64,000 nt of DNA from Hymenobacter sublimis (GTDB taxonomy: Bacteria; Bacteroidota; Bacteroidia; Cytophagales; Hymenobacteraceae). Of the stretch, positions 34,303-43,591 are shown piece by piece (the first letter of the stretch is position 1; each line of letters starts with the position of its first letter). Where the stretch lies: the NCBI RefSeq assembly GCF_023101345.1, contig NZ_CP095848.1:2673297-2737296 (forward strand), given 5' to 3'. The notes beneath the pieces were generated by a model that saw nothing but the letters and a program-made list of their open reading frames with translations, ran no database searches and was not told the origin of the DNA. Position numbers and translations under genes: made by a program.

Positions 34303-35019
34303 TTGCTAAAAAAAGTCCTCCTTTTTTTCCTTTTTGGAGCCCTGATTTTTCAAGCGGCTCAGGCCCAAAAAGTTACTCCACGCCTTCTGCATGCTGATTC
34401 CCTGTTTGAAACGGGTCGTCCAGAGCAGGCCTACCCGCTCTACCGCCGCGTACGGGAGCAGGACGGTGTACAGTCGGCGCAGCAGCTGTTGCGCATGGCC
34501 TATACTCAGGAGGGTCTCGGGCATTATCCGGCGGCGCTTTATTACCTGAGCTTGGCCCAGGCCTGGCAGCCCCGGCATACTACCTGGGAAAAAATGGTGG
34601 ACATCGCCCAGCAGCACCGCCTAACGGGCTACCCCAATACCTGGCGGCAAAACCTGGCCATTACCGTCCAGCGCTACTACTACCGCCTGCTGCAGGTGCT
34701 GCTAGCACTAGCCGTGGCTGGCGGTACGCTGCTGCTGGTGCGCCGCCGCACCGCCGACCGCGCTTGGTGGGCCATGTATGCTACCTACCTGCTCGTGCTG
34801 GGCTTGTTCCTGAACCTGCTGGGGCCGGGCCGGGTAGGGCTGGTGTCGCGGCCGCGGGCACCGCTCATGGCTGGCCCTAGCGCGGGTTCAGCTTGGCTTA
34901 CAACAGCCGCCGCCGGCGACCGTTTCGAGGTGCAAGGCCAGCACGACATTTGGTACCGCGTGCAGTGGCAGGGCCGCGACGCCTACATCCGCCGCCCCGA
35001 TTTACTGCTGGTTGAATGA
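34303..35019 (+). CDS. BatE-like TPR and SH3 domain protein
   Basis: This 238-residue protein starts at a TTG at 34303; an in-frame stop at 34273 and the absence of an ATG leave no better choice. A signal peptide (VLLFFLFGALIFQAAQAQ) precedes a TPR region (HADSLFETGRPEQAYPLYRRV and EGLGHYPAALYYLSLAQ). Two membrane helices follow (LLALAVAGGTLLLV, MYATYLLVLGLFLNLLG), and the C-terminal SH3b-like domain has GDRFEVQGQHDIWYRVQWQG. This is the architecture of the last protein of Bacteroidota Bat (aerotolerance) operons, yet no other bat gene is present. It would be anchored in the inner membrane with both ends periplasmic. The first codons overlap the tRNA promoter region. Confidence 0.8.
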   Translation: MLKKVLLFFLFGALIFQAAQAQKVTPRLLHADSLFETGRPEQAYPLYRRVREQDGVQSAQQLLRMAYTQEGLGHYPAALYYLSLAQAWQPRHTTWEKMVDIAQQHRLTGYPNTWRQNLAITVQRYYYRLLQVLLALAVAGGTLLLVRRRTADRAWWAMYATYLLVLGLFLNLLGPGRVGLVSRPRAPLMAGPSAGSAWLTTAAAGDRFEVQGQHDIWYRVQWQGRDAYIRRPDLLLVE

Positions 35020-35042
35020 GATAAAATTATCAGGCAGTAACG

Positions 35043-35080
35043 CCGAAGCCGGCCGTTCTAGAAAAAACGGCCGGCTTCGG
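35043..35080. terminator. Bidirectional hairpin between convergent genes
   Basis: A perfect 15-bp stem (35043-35057 with 35066-35080) around an 8-base loop separates the BatE-like gene from the convergent SDR gene. The A-rich loop edge is present but there is no long T-run. Confidence 0.75.
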
Positions 35081-35099
35081 TGCGGTTGGGGCAAGATGC

Positions 35100-35906
35100 T
35101 TAGAGGGTAAAGTCGGGCTCTTCCTTCCGAAAATGGTTTAACACCAGCTTATCGGCTAGGCCCGGCAGCCATTTGTTCAGGAACACCGTGAGCTTGCCCT
35201 GACCGGTCAGCACCAAGTCGCGGCGGCGCTGCTGCACGGCGCGGAGCAGGTGCTGGGCCACTTCTTCGCTGCTCATCATCTGTTGCTCATTCCGCGGCGA
35301 CTCACCCTGGGCCGAACCGTCGGCGGCCAGGGCCACGTTGCGGATGTTGGAGGCCGTAAAACCGGGGCAAGCCAGCAGCACGTGCACGCCCTGGGGCAGT
35401 AACTCGGTGCGAAGGGCCTCTAGAAAGCCGTGCATGGCGAATTTCGAAGCCGAGTAACCCGTTCGGCCCGGCAGGCCGCGGTAGCCGGCAATGCTGCTGA
35501 CGCCCACGATGGAGCCTTTGGCCTGGGTAATGTGGGGTAGAGCAAACTTGGTGGTGTACACCGTCCCAAAAAAATTGGTTTGCATCAGGCGCCGGATAAC
35601 GTCCAAGTCGGCGTCGCGGAACAGGGCCCGCATGCTGATGCCCGCATTGTTGATGAGCACGTCCAGGCGGCCAAAAGCGGCCACGGTTTCTTGTACGGCC
35701 CGCTCCGAATCAGCCTCTACCCCCACATCGGCACGGATGGCTAGGTGACTGATTCCGAGGCTGGCCAGCTCCCGGGCCGTATCCTGCAAACGGGCTTCGT
35801 CGCGGCCGGTAATGGCTACGCGGGCCCCGGCCCGCCCAAATGCCAGAGCAGTAGCCCGGCCAATGCCGGAGGTACCGCCCGTAATGAGCACTACGTTGTC
35901 TTTCAT
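35100..35906 (-). CDS. Short-chain dehydrogenase/reductase
   Basis: This 268-residue classical SDR has the cofactor motif VLITGGTSGIGRATALAFG at residues 5-23, INNAGIS near residue 87, the catalytic serine in GVSSIAGYRG, and the YSASKFAMHGF motif (Tyr and Lys) near residue 155. It would oxidise or reduce a hydroxyl/keto group using NAD(P). The C-terminal region after residue 220 is basic and hydrophobic (VFLNKWLPGLADKLVLNHF), as in membrane-associated SDRs. It is monocistronic. Confidence 0.95.
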   Translation of the reverse strand: MKDNVVLITGGTSGIGRATALAFGRAGARVAITGRDEARLQDTARELASLGISHLAIRADVGVEADSERAVQETVAAFGRLDVLINNAGISMRALFRDADLDVIRRLMQTNFFGTVYTTKFALPHITQAKGSIVGVSSIAGYRGLPGRTGYSASKFAMHGFLEALRTELLPQGVHVLLACPGFTASNIRNVALAADGSAQGESPRNEQQMMSSEEVAQHLLRAVQQRRRDLVLTGQGKLTVFLNKWLPGLADKLVLNHFRKEEPDFTL

Positions 35907-36665
35907 GAAAAGGAAATAACCAGATGCCCTCCGGCTGGAAAGCGCGCAAAACTACGGGTAATTCTGCCAGCATAATGCCACTAACGAGCCTCAACTAGCC
36001 TTATAGCACTACGCCGCTGACAGGACATGGAGCGCGTGGTCGAAGCACAAATTGTATTTTATCACGCTATTGTCACTATCTTCGAGCTACGCCGTACCGG
36101 TGTTTCCTTTGCTTTGTATGCCCCAGCCTTTTCGTGTGATTCAGAGCAAAAAAACACGCTGTATAAATGGGCGTTTGGCGCAGCTAGCTGAACTCGTTTC
36201 TTTCTGCTGTCCAAACCGCCTTACCCTGCAGAAAGGCAGTCAGGCTTGCCGTACAGTGCTACTAACCCGCGGCGGCTTTCTGAAAACGGGGGATGCAGAC
36301 CGGAAATTTACCATTGGGAGGATTGGAACGCAGAAGGTACTTTTGCTATCAACACGCTACAATGCACTATCGTGAGTGGACAAGCAATAGCCGTTAACAT
36401 CCTGATTATTATCCGTTCATGTGCCCATAGCCTTAAGTAAACGCGCCTGTTTGTGCGACTTGCTTCCGCTGGTAGCGACGCCCTTACTATTACTACCCGT
36501 GCTGAGGTGCTAAAGCACCCGCTACTACCTGCGCTGGCGGCCGCGGTGCGCTGGGCCGGCTATGCTGAGGCCTAGCTTCGGTTAGCCGACAGCCTTGCCT
36601 GAATTTGACTTTTTAGCCATACGGCGCCAGCCGGGCTTCTTTCCTTGCATCTTCTTTTTTATTCT
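35907..36665. other. 759-base region without a convincing gene
   Basis: Short open frames occur here (for example 36052-36375 on the plus strand) but their products have no domain or signal and look random, including a tRNA-like translated string RLAQLAEL. Base composition is mixed and lower in GC than the neighbours. The stretch separates the SDR from the giant adhesin, both of which are transcribed away from it, so it must contain their promoters. A TTTGACTTTTTAGCC stretch near 36604-36618 is the most promoter-like part. Confidence 0.5.
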
Positions 36666-39600
36666 ATGCCAACACGTTTACTACGCACCTGTTTCCTGCT
36701 GTTGATTTGGCTTACGGTGGGGGCACTGCCCGCCGCGGCTACCCACTTGCTGGGTGGTGAAATGAATTATAAATACCTGGATGCCAACGGGCCAACTACG
36801 GCTCCCTTCCGCTACCAGGTTACGGTGCTGGTATACCTGAACAAGGAGTCGGGCTCAGTGGCGCCCGATGGCCGCCTGAGCGTAGACATCAGCTTTTATA
36901 ATAAGTCGCAGAATGGGGCGCGAATTATGTCGGTTACTGTGCCGCGCACCAGCTTTGTGGAAATTACCCCGCCCTCGCCGGGTACTTGCACCCTGCCTAA
37001 TAGCCGGCCGCCCCGCGTTACGCTGGCCAAGTACGTAACGGTAGTGAACCTGCCGAACTCGTTTGAGGGCTATTACGCCGTGTACACCGATGCCGCGCGC
37101 AACGTGGACGTGACCAACCTGCTGAACCCAGGGGGTACCAACATGACGCTTTACGCCGACATTGCCCCGCCCCTACTGCCCAACACCTCCCCGGTCTTTT
37201 CGGATACGGCCGTGGCTGTTATTTGCCAGGGCGACACCAGCCTCATTCTCAACAACGCCTACGACGCCGATGGCGACCGGCTGACCTACACGTTTGGCAC
37301 GCCCTACCAGGGCAGCCCGCCCTTCGGCAACTTCACCCCGCCGCCTCTACCCGTAGATTACGCTACGGGTTACAGCCAAACCCAGCCGTTCGGGCCGGGT
37401 ACCGGCAGCTTCGCCTCTCTAAATGCCAGCACCGGCCTGAGCCGGTACGCAACCCGCATTCAGGGCAAGTTTGTTGTGGCTGTGGACGTGAAAGAGTACC
37501 GCACCGTGAATGGCCGAGAGGTGCTAGTGGGCACTACTCGGCGCGATATTCAGCTGGTTTCCAGGGTGTGCCAGCCCAACCAGGCGCCGGTGTTTAGTCC
37601 GCCCTCCGTGTCCATCCGCGACTACACCATTGAGGAAGGCCAGACCGTGAACTTCAACATTGTGGCCTCGGACCCGGAAAACCAGTCGTTGGTGATGCGG
37701 GTGAACAGCGTGCTGCTCGATGGTAACGGGCCTTTCAACGCCAGCCTCAACAACAACCAGGGCACGCTGCCCAGCGGTACTCCCATTGGGGGGGCCTCCG
37801 TGAGCGGAACCAGCCCCGTAACCGGCGCATTCCGGTTTGCTTCGCGCTGCGGCGATGCCCGCGCTACCCCTTACGACGTGGTCGTGACTGTGTCGGACAA
37901 CACGTGTAGCAGCAAGAGCATTGCCGAGATTTTTCGCATTACCGTGACGCGCGCCAGCGGCCCCAACCGCATTGCCGGCGACTCCGTGGTGTGCGACCGG
38001 GGCCAGGCCCGCACCTACACCGCGCAGGGCCCCGTTACGGGGGCCTACCGCTGGGTAGTGCGCGGCGGCACGATTCAGGGCTCCGCAACGGGCCGCACCA
38101 TTCAGGTGCTGTGGGGCGCGGCCTCAGCGGGCTCCCTGCGGGTGCAGGGCCTGTCGGTGCTAAGCTGCCCTACTGATTCGGCGTTTAAGGCGGTGAATCT
38201 GCGCGCCGCGGGCACCCTAACGGCCAGCCCCAACGTGAGCATCTGCCTGGGCGGCTCCACTACCCTAACGGCCAGCGGTGGCCAGACTTACACCTGGACC
38301 GGGGGTGGACAAACCTTCACCGGGGCCAGCATTACAGTTACTCCCACCCAAACGACTACCTACACCGTGCAAAGCACCGACGGCACCTGCACGTACTCGC
38401 GGCAGGTGACGGTAACGGTCACGGCCACGGCCGTGGCTAATGCCGGTTCCGATTTGGCGACCTGCTCCGGCGCGCCAGTCACGCTCGGCACGGCGGCGCT
38501 GACGGGTTACACCTACCAGTGGAGCCCGGCCACCGGGCTGAGCAGCGCTACGGCGGCCCAACCTACCCTCACCTTATCGAACACAACGGGGGCCGCACAA
38601 ACCTTTACCTACACGCTGCGGGCTACTACCGCCAACGGCTGCTTTGCTACCAGCACCGTGCAGGTAGTGGTGAATCCGGTGGCGGTAGCGGATGCCGGCC
38701 CCAGCCGCACCACCTGCTCGGGGGTGCCAGTTACGCTCGGTACGGCGGCGCTGGCCGGCTCTACCTACCAGTGGAGCCCGGCCACGGGCCTAAGCAGTGC
38801 TACTGTCGCTCAACCAGTGCTGACGCCCAGCAATACCACCGGCGCACCCCAGACGCTTTCTTACTTGGTTACGGTAACGACGGCCGCCGGCTGCACGGCC
38901 ACCAGCACCGTGCAAGTAACGGTAAACCCGGCCGCCGTAGCGGATGCCGGTTCCGACCGGGCCGTATGCTCCGCGGAAACCACTACCCTTGGAACTGCAC
39001 CAGTAGCCGGCACCACCTACGCCTGGAGCCCGGCCGCGGGCCTGAGTAGCACGACGGCCGCTCAGCCTACCTTCAACCTGCCGAATACTGGCTCCGCCCC
39101 CCAGGTGCACACCTATACCCTCACGGCCACCACCGCTCAGGGCTGCACGGCTACTAGCACCGTGCGGGTAACGGTGAATCCGGCGGCCGTAGCCAATGCC
39201 GGCCCCGACCGGGCCGTGTGCTCAAGTGAGCCAACGACTCTGGGCAGTACGCCTGTTGCTGGTACTACCTATCAGTGGAGCCCCGCGGCTGGCCTCAGCA
39301 GCAGCACGGCCGCCCAACCCGTGTTTAGCCTAGCAAATACCGGCACTGCCCCGCAAGAGTACACTTTCACACTTACTGCTACCACGGCCAATGGCTGCAC
39401 GGCTACTAGCACCGTGCGGGTGACGGTAAACCCAGCCGTCGTGGCTGCGGCTGGCCCTGACCGCGCCTTGTGCTCCGGGGAAAGTACGACCCTGGGCGCC
39501 GCGGCCGTAACGGGCACTACGTATCAGTGGAGTCCTGCTACGGGCTTAAGCAGCGCCACCGCCGCCCAGCCTGTCTTCAGCCTGACGAACACCACTACTA

Positions 39601-41777
39601 CCCCGCAGCTCTACACGTTTACCCTCACGGCTACTACGGCCAACGGTTGCGTAGCCACCAGCACCGTACGGGTAACGGTGAACCCCGCCGCCGTGGCTAA
39701 CGCGGGCCCCAATACAACCCTCTGCGACGGCCAGCAAGTGACGCTGGGCACTGCGGCCCTGCCAGGCTACTCCTACCAGTGGAGCCCGGCCACCGGCCTG
39801 AGCAATGCCACCACGGCCCGGCCTGTGCTGATGGCGGTGAACCGCACTGGCGCGCCCCTGACCCTGACCTACACTCTCACTGCCACCACGGCGCAGAACT
39901 GTACTGCTACCTCCACCGTGCGCGTGACCGTCAACCCGCGTCCGGCGGCTGACAGCATTCAGGGCAGCGTTTCGGTGTGTCCCACGGTGCAGGGCGTGGC
40001 TTATAGCATTCGGAATCCGCGCGGCACGGCTTACCAGTGGCGAGTGCAGGGCGGCACCGTAGCCAGCGGCCAAGGCACCAGCGCCATTACCGTGAACTGG
40101 GGCACGGCCTCCACCACGGCCAGCGTGCAAGTCTTCCAGCTCAACGCCTTCGGGTGCTCCTCCGATACGGTGGTACTGCCCGTGCGCGTTAATCAGCAAC
40201 TGGCTACGGCCCGGCCCACGGGCCCGGTGCAAGTCTGCCAGACGGGCGGGCCCTTCACCTACCAAACCCAGTACACCAACGGCTCGGTGTACGCCTGGCA
40301 GGTTGTGGGCGGTACCCAGGTATCGACCTCGCAGGCCAGCATTCAGGTAAACTTCACCCAGCCCGGCCTGGCCAAGCTGGTCGTGACGGAATCCAGCAAC
40401 CCAGCCGGCGGCATTTGCCGGGGCGTGAGCGACACGCTGTACGTGAACGTGCTGCCTGGTCCGGCTACCAACCTAGCCATTACCGGCCCGAGCCGGGTGT
40501 GCGCTAGTACCACTTCCCTGAGCTTCGCGCTGCCGGGCGCGGCCACTTCTACCTACGCCTTTACGCTGAACGGCACTACCCTGACGGGCACCGGCAACAC
40601 GGTTTCGCTGCCTACGCCGGCTGCCAGTGCTACGCCGTACACCCTCACCATTCGGGAAACCAACGCTAACGGCTGCGTGGGGCAGGTATACACCAAAGCC
40701 TTTGAGGTAGTGGCGCCGCTAACTATTGCCGGCCCGCCGAGCTACTGCCCCGAGGCCCGCACGGGTCTAACCTATTCCGTGGCTAACTTCCCGGGCGGCC
40801 TATACCAGTGGACGGTTACCGGGGCTACCCTCGTAAGCGGGCAGGGCACCAATGCGGTGCGGCTTGACGTGCCCGCGGGCAGCGGTAACGTGACGCTGAG
40901 CGTGACGGAAACGACCAGCCAGAGTTGCGCGGCTACCTTCACTATCCGGCCCGATAACGCCACGGTAAGCCTGACGGCGGCTTCCGTAGACGCCGCGGCC
41001 AACGACCGAAGCGTAACCTTGGCCCTGGCCGTACCCAATAATACCGGTAATACCAACCAAGTGCGCATTATGCGCCGCGACGCCGGCAGCACGGCCACCT
41101 TCACGGCGGTAGGCACGGCGGCCAACACCGCTACCAGCTTCACGGATAAAACCGCCGACGCCGACGCCAATGCCTACGAGTACCGGGTGGATTTGACTAA
41201 TGCCTGTGGTACGCTGCTGAGCAGCACCCAGCACACCACCATTCTGACCAAAGCCACCGCCGCTGAGGCCACTGATACCCGCCAGCAGGGCACGGTGCAG
41301 GTTACCTGGACGGCCTACCAGGGCTTTACGGTGCAGGAGTACCGGGTAAGCCGCGTGGCCGACAACGGCATGGCCGAGCAGATAGCCGTGGTCAACGGCG
41401 CCACGCTCACGTACGCGCTGCCCTCCAGCCGGTCGGGCTTTAGCCAGTGCTTCCGGGTGCAGGCCATCAGCACCGATGCCGTAGCCCGCACGGCCAGCTC
41501 CAACGATGCCTGCGTGACGTTCGAAAACAAGCTGGGCTTCTACAACATCATCACGCCCAACGCCGACGGTAAAAATGACGTGCTGGTAATTGACAACGTG
41601 CAGCTCTACCCCAGCAACACCCTCTCGGTGTACAACCGCTACGGCAAGCAGGTGTACGAAACCCGTAACTACCGCAACAACTTCGGGGGCGAGGGCTGCG
41701 GCAACGGAGTGTACTACTACCTGTTCAAGCTCGACAACGGCACTAGTTACAAGGGCTGGTTTGAAATTGCCCGCTAA
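36666..41777 (+). CDS. Giant surface adhesin with gliding-motility-associated C-terminal domain (T9SS substrate)
   Basis: The ATG at 36666 gives 1703 residues. A signal peptide ends near TVGALPAAAT. An N-terminal region of about 400 residues (THLLGGEMNYKYLD, typical of Bacteroidota gliding-motility-associated proteins) leads into PKD-like Ig domains, each with a Cys and a YRWVVRGG or YQWRVQGG strand. Six tandem 84-residue repeats then span residues 590-1093, followed by more PKD-like domains and an FN3-like pair. The chain ends with the CHU_C-type domain NIITPNADGKNDVLVIDN...GNGVYYYLFKLDNG, a type B sorting signal for type IX secretion. It should be exported and displayed on the cell surface for adhesion or gliding. 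Confidence 0.93.
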   Translation: MPTRLLRTCFLLLIWLTVGALPAAATHLLGGEMNYKYLDANGPTTAPFRYQVTVLVYLNKESGSVAPDGRLSVDISFYNKSQNGARIMSVTVPRTSFVEITPPSPGTCTLPNSRPPRVTLAKYVTVVNLPNSFEGYYAVYTDAARNVDVTNLLNPGGTNMTLYADIAPPLLPNTSPVFSDTAVAVICQGDTSLILNNAYDADGDRLTYTFGTPYQGSPPFGNFTPPPLPVDYATGYSQTQPFGPGTGSFASLNASTGLSRYATRIQGKFVVAVDVKEYRTVNGREVLVGTTRRDIQLVSRVCQPNQAPVFSPPSVSIRDYTIEEGQTVNFNIVASDPENQSLVMRVNSVLLDGNGPFNASLNNNQGTLPSGTPIGGASVSGTSPVTGAFRFASRCGDARATPYDVVVTVSDNTCSSKSIAEIFRITVTRASGPNRIAGDSVVCDRGQARTYTAQGPVTGAYRWVVRGGTIQGSATGRTIQVLWGAASAGSLRVQGLSVLSCPTDSAFKAVNLRAAGTLTASPNVSICLGGSTTLTASGGQTYTWTGGGQTFTGASITVTPTQTTTYTVQSTDGTCTYSRQVTVTVTATAVANAGSDLATCSGAPVTLGTAALTGYTYQWSPATGLSSATAAQPTLTLSNTTGAAQTFTYTLRATTANGCFATSTVQVVVNPVAVADAGPSRTTCSGVPVTLGTAALAGSTYQWSPATGLSSATVAQPVLTPSNTTGAPQTLSYLVTVTTAAGCTATSTVQVTVNPAAVADAGSDRAVCSAETTTLGTAPVAGTTYAWSPAAGLSSTTAAQPTFNLPNTGSAPQVHTYTLTATTAQGCTATSTVRVTVNPAAVANAGPDRAVCSSEPTTLGSTPVAGTTYQWSPAAGLSSSTAAQPVFSLANTGTAPQEYTFTLTATTANGCTATSTVRVTVNPAVVAAAGPDRALCSGESTTLGAAAVTGTTYQWSPATGLSSATAAQPVFSLTNTTTTPQLYTFTLTATTANGCVATSTVRVTVNPAAVANAGPNTTLCDGQQVTLGTAALPGYSYQWSPATGLSNATTARPVLMAVNRTGAPLTLTYTLTATTAQNCTATSTVRVTVNPRPAADSIQGSVSVCPTVQGVAYSIRNPRGTAYQWRVQGGTVASGQGTSAITVNWGTASTTASVQVFQLNAFGCSSDTVVLPVRVNQQLATARPTGPVQVCQTGGPFTYQTQYTNGSVYAWQVVGGTQVSTSQASIQVNFTQPGLAKLVVTESSNPAGGICRGVSDTLYVNVLPGPATNLAITGPSRVCASTTSLSFALPGAATSTYAFTLNGTTLTGTGNTVSLPTPAASATPYTLTIRETNANGCVGQVYTKAFEVVAPLTIAGPPSYCPEARTGLTYSVANFPGGLYQWTVTGATLVSGQGTNAVRLDVPAGSGNVTLSVTETTSQSCAATFTIRPDNATVSLTAASVDAAANDRSVTLALAVPNNTGNTNQVRIMRRDAGSTATFTAVGTAANTATSFTDKTADADANAYEYRVDLTNACGTLLSSTQHTTILTKATAAEATDTRQQGTVQVTWTAYQGFTVQEYRVSRVADNGMAEQIAVVNGATLTYALPSSRSGFSQCFRVQAISTDAVARTASSNDACVTFENKLGFYNIITPNADGKNDVLVIDNVQLYPSNTLSVYNRYGKQVYETRNYRNNFGGEGCGNGVYYYLFKLDNGTSYKGWFEIAR
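38433..39944 (+). repeat. Six in-phase 252-bp tandem repeats inside the adhesin gene
   Basis: Units start at 38433, 38685, 38937, 39189, 39441 and 39693, always exactly 252 bases (84 codons) apart, with no insertion or deletion. Each unit encodes a V-A-x-A-G-x-x-x-x-x-C start, a TYQWSPATGLSS-like strand and a TSTVRVTVNP-like end. Units 3-5 are most alike; units 1, 2 and 6 are more divergent. Confidence 0.97.
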
Positions 41778-41794
41778 CTAGCAATACTCCACTG

Positions 41795-41831
41795 AAAAGC
41801 GCCGTTCGGAAAATCCGGGCGGCGCTTTTTT
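41795..41831 (+). terminator. Terminator after the adhesin gene
   Basis: AAAAGCGCCG-type stem (41795-41810 with 41814-41829, two G-T pairs) around a short AAA loop, followed by a T-run, 18 bases after the adhesin stop. Confidence 0.9.
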
Positions 41832-42158
41832 TCGGCCCTGCCTGCTACTGGCTGGCGTTGTTGCTGCAACTGGTGGGGCTGCTGGCCCGGACGTTGCCTA
41901 CGCCCAGGCCCACCGCAACCTTGGCTTTACTGAAAGGTAACCGGCGGCCCTGGCTGGCTCTGACCTACCCGTTGCTACCCGGCACGCAGCCGCACTACCT
42001 CACCCGCCCCAACTCAACCTCTCTGACTTACCACAGCCGCCGGAGGTGGCAGCTAGGAGAGCATGCCCGCGCCCTTTCATGCCCGCCACCTGGCGTTCCA
42101 GTGGCCCCGCTACCCTACGAAATCCGCGTCATCCTCAACATCCGTCTGAATCCGTGAT
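41832..42158. other. Intergenic stretch before the rRNA methyltransferase
   Basis: About 330 bases of C-rich sequence with no supported gene. Open frames here translate to Pro/Leu/Arg-rich products without recognisable features. The methyltransferase frame also extends upstream to 42046 but those residues do not look like the family. Confidence 0.5.
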
Positions 42159-42166
42159 TACCTTTG
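42159..42166 (+). promoter_or_regulatory. TACCTTTG -7 box directly before the rlmD-type start
   Basis: TACCTTTG matches TAnnTTTG and ends 5 bases before the GTG at 42172. The -33 TTG is not evident. The position implies a very short or absent 5' leader if transcription starts from here. Confidence 0.5.
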
Positions 42167-42171
42167 CTCTT

Positions 42172-43581
42172 GTGAGGAAATCAGTAAAAAACATTCCGGC
42201 GGAACTGCTCCGCGAGGTCGAAATTACCGACATGGTAGCGGAGGGCAAATGCCTGGTGCGCCGCGAGAACCTGGTCATTTTTGTAACGCAAGTGGCACCC
42301 GGCGACGTGGTGGACCTGCGCGTAACCAAGGCTAAAAAGAACTTTCTGGAAGCCGTGCCCACGCACTTCCACAAGTACTCCGACCTGCGCGTAACGCCGT
42401 TCTGTGAGCATTTTGGCACCTGCGGGGGCTGTAAGTGGCAGCACTTGGCCTACGAAACTCAACTCAAGTTCAAGCATCAGCAGGTGGCCGACACCTTGCA
42501 GCGCATTGGCAAAGTAGCCCTGCCAGAAATCCTACCCATCCAACCCTCCCCCGACCAGACGTACTACCGCAACAAGCTCGAATACACCTTCAGCCACAAC
42601 GGCTGGCTGACTAACGAGCAAATCAACAGCGGCCACGATTACGAGCGGCGCGTGCTGGGCTTTCACACGCCGGCCCGCTTCGATAAGATCCTGGACGTGA
42701 ACCACTGCTGGCTGCAACCCGACCCCAGCAACCAGATTCGGCTGGCCATCCGCGACTACGCCCTGGAGCACGACCTACCCTTTAACAACCTGGTAACCCA
42801 GCAGGGCTTTTTGCGCAACCTCATCATCCGAACGGCCAACAGCGGCGACCTGATGGTGATTCTGCAGTGCTACTACGCCCATGATGCCCTGCTGCCTTTG
42901 CTAGATTTCATCTATGAGCGGTTCCCGCAGATAACCTCCCTGAACTACGTGCTCAACGATAAGGGCAACGAAACCTTCCACGACCTGGAGGTGGTGTGCT
43001 ACAAGGGCGAGCCGTTTATTCACGAGGAAATGGAAGGGTTGCGCTTCCGCGTGGGGCCGAAATCGTTCTACCAAACCAACTCGGAAGGCGCCTACAACCT
43101 TTACAAAATCACCCGCGAGTTTGCCCAGCTCACCGGCTCAGAACTGGTGTATGACCTTTACACGGGCGCTGGTACCATTGCCAACTTTGTGGCCCGGCAG
43201 GCCAAGCACGTAGTGGGTGTGGAGTACGTGGAGTCGGCGGTGAAAGACGCCTACATTAACTCCGAGATTAACAGCACGACCAACACGGAGTTTTACGCCG
43301 GCGACATGAAGGACGTGCTCAACGCCGAGTTCATTGCCCGGCACGGCCGCCCCGACGTGGTCATCACCGACCCGCCCCGCGCCGGCATGCACCCCGACGT
43401 AGTAGCTCGCCTACTGGAAATGCGCGCCCCCCGCATCGTGTACGTCAGCTGCAACCCCGGCACCCAGGCCCGCGACCTAGAGCTGCTAGATGAGGCTTAT
43501 AAAGTGGTGAAAGTGCAGCCCGTAGATATGTTCCCGCACACCCACCACGTGGAGAATGTGGTGCTGCTGGAGTTGAAGTAG
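42172..43581 (+). CDS. rlmD: 23S rRNA (uracil-C5)-methyltransferase, RlmD/RumA type
   Basis: From the GTG at 42172 the protein is 469 residues (MRKSVKNIPAELL), which fits the family; longer readings from 42046 add unrelated residues. An N-terminal TRAM domain (GKCLVRRENLVIFVTQVAPGD) precedes an iron-sulphur cluster site: Cys78, Cys84 and Cys87 in FCEHFGTCGGCKWQH, with Cys179 (NHCWLQP) as likely fourth ligand. The SAM-binding motif YDLYTGAGTIANFVA, the DPPRAGMH motif and the catalytic Cys427 in VSCNPGT are all present. It methylates a uracil of 23S rRNA. Whether it targets the RlmD site, the RlmC site or both is not decided by the sequence. Confidence 0.93.
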   Translation: MRKSVKNIPAELLREVEITDMVAEGKCLVRRENLVIFVTQVAPGDVVDLRVTKAKKNFLEAVPTHFHKYSDLRVTPFCEHFGTCGGCKWQHLAYETQLKFKHQQVADTLQRIGKVALPEILPIQPSPDQTYYRNKLEYTFSHNGWLTNEQINSGHDYERRVLGFHTPARFDKILDVNHCWLQPDPSNQIRLAIRDYALEHDLPFNNLVTQQGFLRNLIIRTANSGDLMVILQCYYAHDALLPLLDFIYERFPQITSLNYVLNDKGNETFHDLEVVCYKGEPFIHEEMEGLRFRVGPKSFYQTNSEGAYNLYKITREFAQLTGSELVYDLYTGAGTIANFVARQAKHVVGVEYVESAVKDAYINSEINSTTNTEFYAGDMKDVLNAEFIARHGRPDVVITDPPRAGMHPDVVARLLEMRAPRIVYVSCNPGTQARDLELLDEAYKVVKVQPVDMFPHTHHVENVVLLELK

Positions 43582-43591
43582 ACTACATGTT

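Noticed and set aside
36169..36215. tRNA-like sequence GGGCGTTTGGCGCAGCTAGC
   Set aside because: The start resembles a tRNA 5' end, but no anticodon or T arm folds downstream, and the D-stem does not pair.
36052..36375. 107-residue open frame in the long gap before the adhesin
   Set aside because: No recognisable domain, signal or neighbour; part of the translation (RLAQLAEL) is the sort of string produced by translating tRNA-like DNA.
38433..39944. CRISPR-like or satellite array
   Set aside because: The 252-bp repeats are in frame and encode Ig-like protein modules inside one long gene; no spacers exist.
41858..42157. Open frame between the adhesin and the rRNA methyltransferase
   Set aside because: Pro/Leu/Arg-rich product with no features; overlaps the likely promoter of the methyltransferase.
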